The position numbers and the translations under genes were made by a program. From NCBI GenBank assembly GCA_937906285.1, contig CALCWL010000619.1, positions 1 through 7,631 of the forward strand: DNA of 7,631 nucleotides. The letters run 5' to 3'. Below, one piece after another: positions 6,449 to 7,631 of the stretch. Source of the DNA: an uncultured Rhodanobacter sp. Lineage in GTDB: Bacteria; Pseudomonadota; Gammaproteobacteria; Xanthomonadales; Rhodanobacteraceae. Under the pieces are notes generated by a model. That model was given only the letters and a program-made list of their open reading frames with translations, searched no databases and had not been told where the DNA came from. Within the stretch, counting starts at the first letter, position 1, and every line of letters starts with the position of its first letter.

Positions 6449-7631
6449 CTACCCGCCCGCCAGCATCGCCTGGATCTTCGCCATGTGCGACTCGGCGGTT
6501 TCGCGGGTGACTTCCCTGTCTGCTTCCGGATCCTTGCCTTGCCAGTGCAGGTCGGCTTGCGGCAGTTCGTGCAGGAAGCGGCTGGGCTGGTTGCGGTGGA
6601 TTTCGCCGTAGCGTTTGGTCTGCGCGGACCATGACAGGGTCAGCAATTCCTTCGCGCGGGTGATGCCGACGTACATCAGGCGGCGTTCTTCGTCGACGCG
6701 GCCTTCCTCCAGCGCGCCCTCGTGCGGCAGCGTGCCGTCTTCACAGCCGACGATGAAGACGAAGCGGAACTCCAGTCCCTTCGCTGCGTGCAAGGTCATC
6801 ATGCGCACCGCGTTGCCCGGTTCGTCACGGTCGGCGTGGCTGAGCAGGGCCAGTTGCGAGGCAAGGTCGCCGGCATTGTTGCCGCCCTTCTGCATGGCGC
6901 GGAACCAGTCGGCGAGTTCCTTCAGGTTGCCCAGCTTGCGTTCGCGCACGCTGGCGTCAGGCGTGCTCGCGGCAATCTGCGCGGCGTAACCGGTGCGCTT
7001 GAGGATGCGTTCGACCAGGTCGGCCGCGCTCTCGTGCAGCGAGGCGCTGCGCAGTTCGTCGAGGAGGTCCGAGAAGCCGGCCAGCGCCGCGGCCGGGCGC
7101 GGCGTGAGCTGGCGCAGCACGCCGTCGCTGCGGGTGGCATCGAGCAGCGAGCAATGGCGCGACTGCGCGAGCTGGCCGAGTTTCTCCAGCGTGGTGGAGC
7201 CGATCTCGCGCTTGGGCACGTTCACCACGCGCAGGAACGCGGCGTCGTCGCTGGGGTTGGTCAGCAGGCGCAGGTAGCACAGGATGTCCTTCACCTCCGC
7301 GCGGTCCAGGAAGGACAGTGCACCGGTGAGATGGTAGGGAATGCGCGCCAGCCGCAGTGCCTTTTCCAGTGGACGCGCCTGGAAGTTCCCGCGATACAGA
7401 ACCGCCATGTCGTCCCAGCGCGCCTTGTGCTTCTCGGCCAGAGTGGTGGCGATGGCGGCGACGCGCTCGGCCTCGTGCTCGGCCTCCTTGCACTCCAGCA
7501 CGCGGATCGGCGCGCCTTCCGGATGCTCGCTCCACAGCTTCTTTTCATGGCTGTGCGGGTTGTGCGCGATCAGCGCGTTCGCCGCGCGCAGGATGCGCTT
7601 GCCGCAGCGGTAGTTCTGCTCCAGCTTGATC
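6449..7631 (-). CDS. rep: ATP-dependent DNA helicase Rep, C-terminal part (cut by window edge)
   Basis: The visible part is about 393 residues and runs off the right edge, so the N-terminal ~280 residues with the Walker A and DEAD-like motifs lie outside. Rep is a superfamily 1A 3'-5' helicase that clears proteins ahead of the replication fork and helps restart stalled forks. The first visible residues, IKLEQNYRCG, are helicase motif IV (QNYR codons at 7607-7618). Motif V is MTLHAAKGLEF (about 6768-6800) and motif VI DEERRLMYVGITRA (about 6655-6696), which includes the arginine that contacts ATP. Stretches such as ALIAHNPHSHEKKLWSE, LTNPSDDAAFLRVVN and PKREIGSTTLEKLG follow E. coli Rep more closely than UvrD or PcrA, and the C-terminal tail (FLHELPQADLHW...) also fits Rep. 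The frame is intact to the edge. The internal GTG at 7501 is not a true start. The gene converges on the receptor gene and shares its terminator. Confidence 0.93.
   Translation of the reverse strand, partial: IKLEQNYRCGKRILRAANALIAHNPHSHEKKLWSEHPEGAPIRVLECKEAEHEAERVAAIATTLAEKHKARWDDMAVLYRGNFQARPLEKALRLARIPYHLTGALSFLDRAEVKDILCYLRLLTNPSDDAAFLRVVNVPKREIGSTTLEKLGQLAQSRHCSLLDATRSDGVLRQLTPRPAAALAGFSDLLDELRSASLHESAADLVERILKRTGYAAQIAASTPDASVRERKLGNLKELADWFRAMQKGGNNAGDLASQLALLSHADRDEPGNAVRMMTLHAAKGLEFRFVFIVGCEDGTLPHEGALEEGRVDEERRLMYVGITRAKELLTLSWSAQTKRYGEIHRNQPSRFLHELPQADLHWQGKDPEADREVTRETAESHMAKIQAMLAGG

Overview
The window is a GC-rich bacterial chromosome segment from a Gram-negative, most likely a gammaproteobacterium of the Xanthomonadaceae/Rhodanobacteraceae type (Rhodanobacter, Dyella, Luteibacter and relatives). 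The signs are an outer-membrane TonB-dependent receptor beside a secreted S9 peptidase, strong GC bias at third codon positions that produces very long shadow frames, and a Rep helicase close to the gammaproteobacterial form. The genus is inferred from style and from protein sequences as remembered; no search was run.

Layout. Bases 1-99 hold no complete gene, perhaps only the tail of an upstream reading frame. An AI-2E/PerM-family membrane protein lies at 100-1131 (+). After a 161-base gap with a possible extended -10 promoter and a good ribosome binding site, a secreted prolyl-oligopeptidase-family (S9) serine peptidase lies at 1293-3323 (+), with signal peptide and complete Ser-Asp-His triad. 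A 118-base gap follows, holding a candidate promoter, an 8-bp perfect dyad at the predicted transcription start and a strong ribosome binding site. It leads into a 970-residue TonB-dependent outer-membrane receptor at 3442-6354 (+). A perfect 16-bp hairpin with a TTCG tetraloop (6375-6410) serves as a shared terminator for this gene and the convergent gene behind it. The last gene, 6449 to the right edge (-), is the C-terminal part of the Rep DNA helicase, cut by the window.

How the genes may work together. The S9 peptidase and the receptor are the only pair with an obvious functional link. A periplasmic or secreted peptidase next to a TonB-dependent receptor suggests capture and trimming of peptides or proteins as nutrients, but the substrate is inferred. 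The AI-2E protein and Rep look like unrelated housekeeping neighbours.

No previously undescribed system, mobile element, CRISPR array or RNA gene was seen. The observations most worth checking are the dyad at the receptor promoter and the three cysteine pairs in the receptor barrel.
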